Shown here piece by piece: positions 4,346 through 5,464 of a DNA stretch of 5,464 bases (positions are counted from its first letter, which is position 1; every line of letters begins with the position of its first letter). Under the pieces are notes generated by a model. That model had not been told where the DNA came from. It saw only the letters and a program-made list of their open reading frames with translations, and made no database searches. The stretch is from an uncultured Chloroflexota bacterium (lineage in GTDB: Bacteria; Chloroflexota; Limnocylindria; Limnocylindrales; CSP1-4): positions 1-5,464 of the forward strand of contig CAIYZX010000400.1 in the NCBI GenBank assembly GCA_903930745.1, in the 5' to 3' direction. A program made the position numbers and the translations under genes.

Positions 4346-5464
4346 CCGCGGATGACTCCCAGCTCCCGCCCAACGCGGTCGAAGGCCGCCAGCGCGCGGT
4401 CCAGGTGCTCATCCGTGTGGGCCGCCGTCACGATCGTCCGGATCCGGGCCTTGTCCAGGGCCACGGTGGGGAAGACCACGGACGTGCCGAAGACGCCCTC
4501 CTCGAAGAGCCGGTTGGAGAAGCGGATCGCGGTGGCGCTGTCGCCCAGCATCACGGGCGTGATCGGCGTCTCGGACGCCCCGGTGTCAAAGCCCAGGCGC
4601 GTCAGCTCCGCCTTGAAGCGGCGCGTGTTGGACCACAGGCGCTCGATGAGCTCCGGCTCGTCCACCATGATCCGGATCGCCTCGCGGCATGCCTCCGCCA
4701 CGGCGGGCGGATGCGATGTGGAGAAGAGGAACGGCCGCGCGCGCTGGGTCAGGATGTCGCGCAGGGTCTGCGAGCCCGCCACGTAGCCGCCCAGGACGCC
4801 AACCGCCTTGCTGAGCGTTCCCACCTGGATCGCCACGCGCCCCTCGAGGCCGAAGTGGCTGACGCTGCCCCGGCCATCGCGGCCCAGGACGCCGCTCGCG
4901 TGCGCGTCGTCCACCATGACCGCGGCGCCGAACTCCTCGGCCACCTCCACGATCCCGGGGAGCGGCGCGATGTCGCCGTCCATGCTGAACACGCCGTCCG
5001 TCACGATCAGGATCAGGCGGTACGGGGCGCCGTCGCCGTCGCGCCCGCTGAAGACCGCGTCGCCGATGACGTGCCGCAGGTCCTCCACGTCGCCGTGGCG
5101 GTAGACCACGCGCGGCGACTTCGAGAGGCGCATGCCGTCGATGATGCTGGCGTGATTCAGGGCGTCGGAGACGATCAGGTCGTCCTCGCCCGTGACCACG
5201 GGGATCACGCCGGTGTTCGCGGTGAAGCCGCTCTGGAACGTGAGCACGGCCTCGGTGTGCTTGAACTCGGCGAGCTCCGCCTCCAGCGCCTCGTGGACGG
5301 TCATGGTTCCCGCGATGGTCCGCACGGCCCCGGAGCCCGCGCCCAGCTGCTCCACGCCGCGGATCGCCGCCGCGCGCATGCGCGGGTGGTGCGTCAGGCC
5401 GAGATAGTCGTTGGAGCTGAGGCTGATCACCTCGCGCCCGTCCATCACGGCCACGGGACCCTGG
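4342..5464 (-). CDS. kbl: Glycine C-acetyltransferase (2-amino-3-ketobutyrate CoA ligase), N-terminus beyond window
   Basis: This pyridoxal-phosphate enzyme of the alpha-oxoamine synthase family converts 2-amino-3-ketobutyrate and CoA to glycine and acetyl-CoA, the second step of threonine breakdown after threonine dehydrogenase. The visible part is a near-complete catalytic chain. Counting from the Val codon at 5454 as 1, it shows LSSNDYLGL (12-20), GAGSGAVRTIAGT (38-50), DALNHASIIDG (97-107) with the cofactor-stacking His101, TDGVFSMDGDIAPLPG (152-167), VDDAHASGV (181-189) with Asp182 and His185, and VGTLSKAVGVLGGYVAG (211-227) with the Schiff-base Lys216. The resemblance is closest to Bacillus-type Kbl; BioF (8-amino-7-oxononanoate synthase) is the main alternative. 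The GTG at 5454 is not the start: the frame stays open to the window edge with the family phrase QGPV, so roughly 25-35 N-terminal residues are missing. The stop overlaps the PHP gene by four bases. No tdh gene is visible. Confidence 0.92.
   Translation of the reverse strand, partial: QGPVAVMDGREVISLSSNDYLGLTHHPRMRAAAIRGVEQLGAGSGAVRTIAGTMTVHEALEAELAEFKHTEAVLTFQSGFTANTGVIPVVTGEDDLIVSDALNHASIIDGMRLSKSPRVVYRHGDVEDLRHVIGDAVFSGRDGDGAPYRLILIVTDGVFSMDGDIAPLPGIVEVAEEFGAAVMVDDAHASGVLGRDGRGSVSHFGLEGRVAIQVGTLSKAVGVLGGYVAGSQTLRDILTQRARPFLFSTSHPPAVAEACREAIRIMVDEPELIERLWSNTRRFKAELTRLGFDTGASETPITPVMLGDSATAIRFSNRLFEEGVFGTSVVFPTVALDKARIRTIVTAAHTDEHLDRALAAFDRVGRELGVIRG

Noticed and set aside
3086..4786. Open frame of 566 codons on the + strand
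   Set aside because: It lies antisense to the sigma, PHP and kbl genes, crosses their boundaries, is rich in Arg/Val/His low-complexity text and has no family motif. It is a composition artefact of high-GC genes on the other strand.

Overview
The window is very GC-rich and gene-dense. Open reading frames run through almost every frame, which is usual at such composition. The gene content suggests a Chloroflexota-like or neighbouring high-GC, monoderm-type bacterium: a Bacillus-like glycine C-acetyltransferase, an ECF sigma factor paired with a DUF5667-like membrane protein, and small Pro/Thr-rich surface proteins with a C-terminal membrane anchor. The phylum is inferred from family resemblance and base composition. 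No rRNA, tRNA or marker gene is present to fix it.

Layout. The left part (1-921, + strand) holds the C-terminal end of one Pro/Thr-rich membrane-anchored protein (3-215) and one complete small protein of the same design (523-921: signal peptide, Thr-Pro stalk, hydrophobic helix, Arg-rich tail). Between them is a 307-base non-coding stretch. It contains a perfect 14-bp UUCG-loop hairpin that looks like the terminator of the first gene, a 12-bp perfect inverted repeat, a possible promoter, and a 7-5-7 inverted repeat at the predicted transcription start of the second gene. A strong hairpin at 951-982 separates these genes from the convergent minus-strand genes.

The right part (1028-5464) is all on the minus strand. 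In transcription order it encodes glycine C-acetyltransferase (kbl, 5' end beyond the window), a PHP-domain histidinol-phosphatase of the HisJ family, an ECF sigma factor, a single-pass membrane protein that is probably its anti-sigma partner, and an RNase Z-like metallo-beta-lactamase-fold hydrolase. kbl/PHP and sigma/anti-sigma each overlap by four bases with the same GTGA stop/start arrangement. The PHP-to-sigma gap is 24 bases, so these four genes probably form one operon. The hydrolase follows after 124 bases with its own strong ribosome binding site and may be the last gene of the operon or separately expressed.

How they may work together. Kbl cleaves 2-amino-3-ketobutyrate to glycine and acetyl-CoA in threonine catabolism. 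The HisJ-like enzyme would dephosphorylate histidinol phosphate or a similar small phosphate ester. The sigma and membrane protein form a likely envelope-sensing switch. The small surface proteins nearby are plausible but unproven targets. I see no CRISPR array, insertion sequence, phage gene or clearly new defence system. The points most worth a second look are the paired surface proteins, their inverted-repeat-rich intergenic region, and the cysteine-free anti-sigma candidate with its charged extracellular tail.
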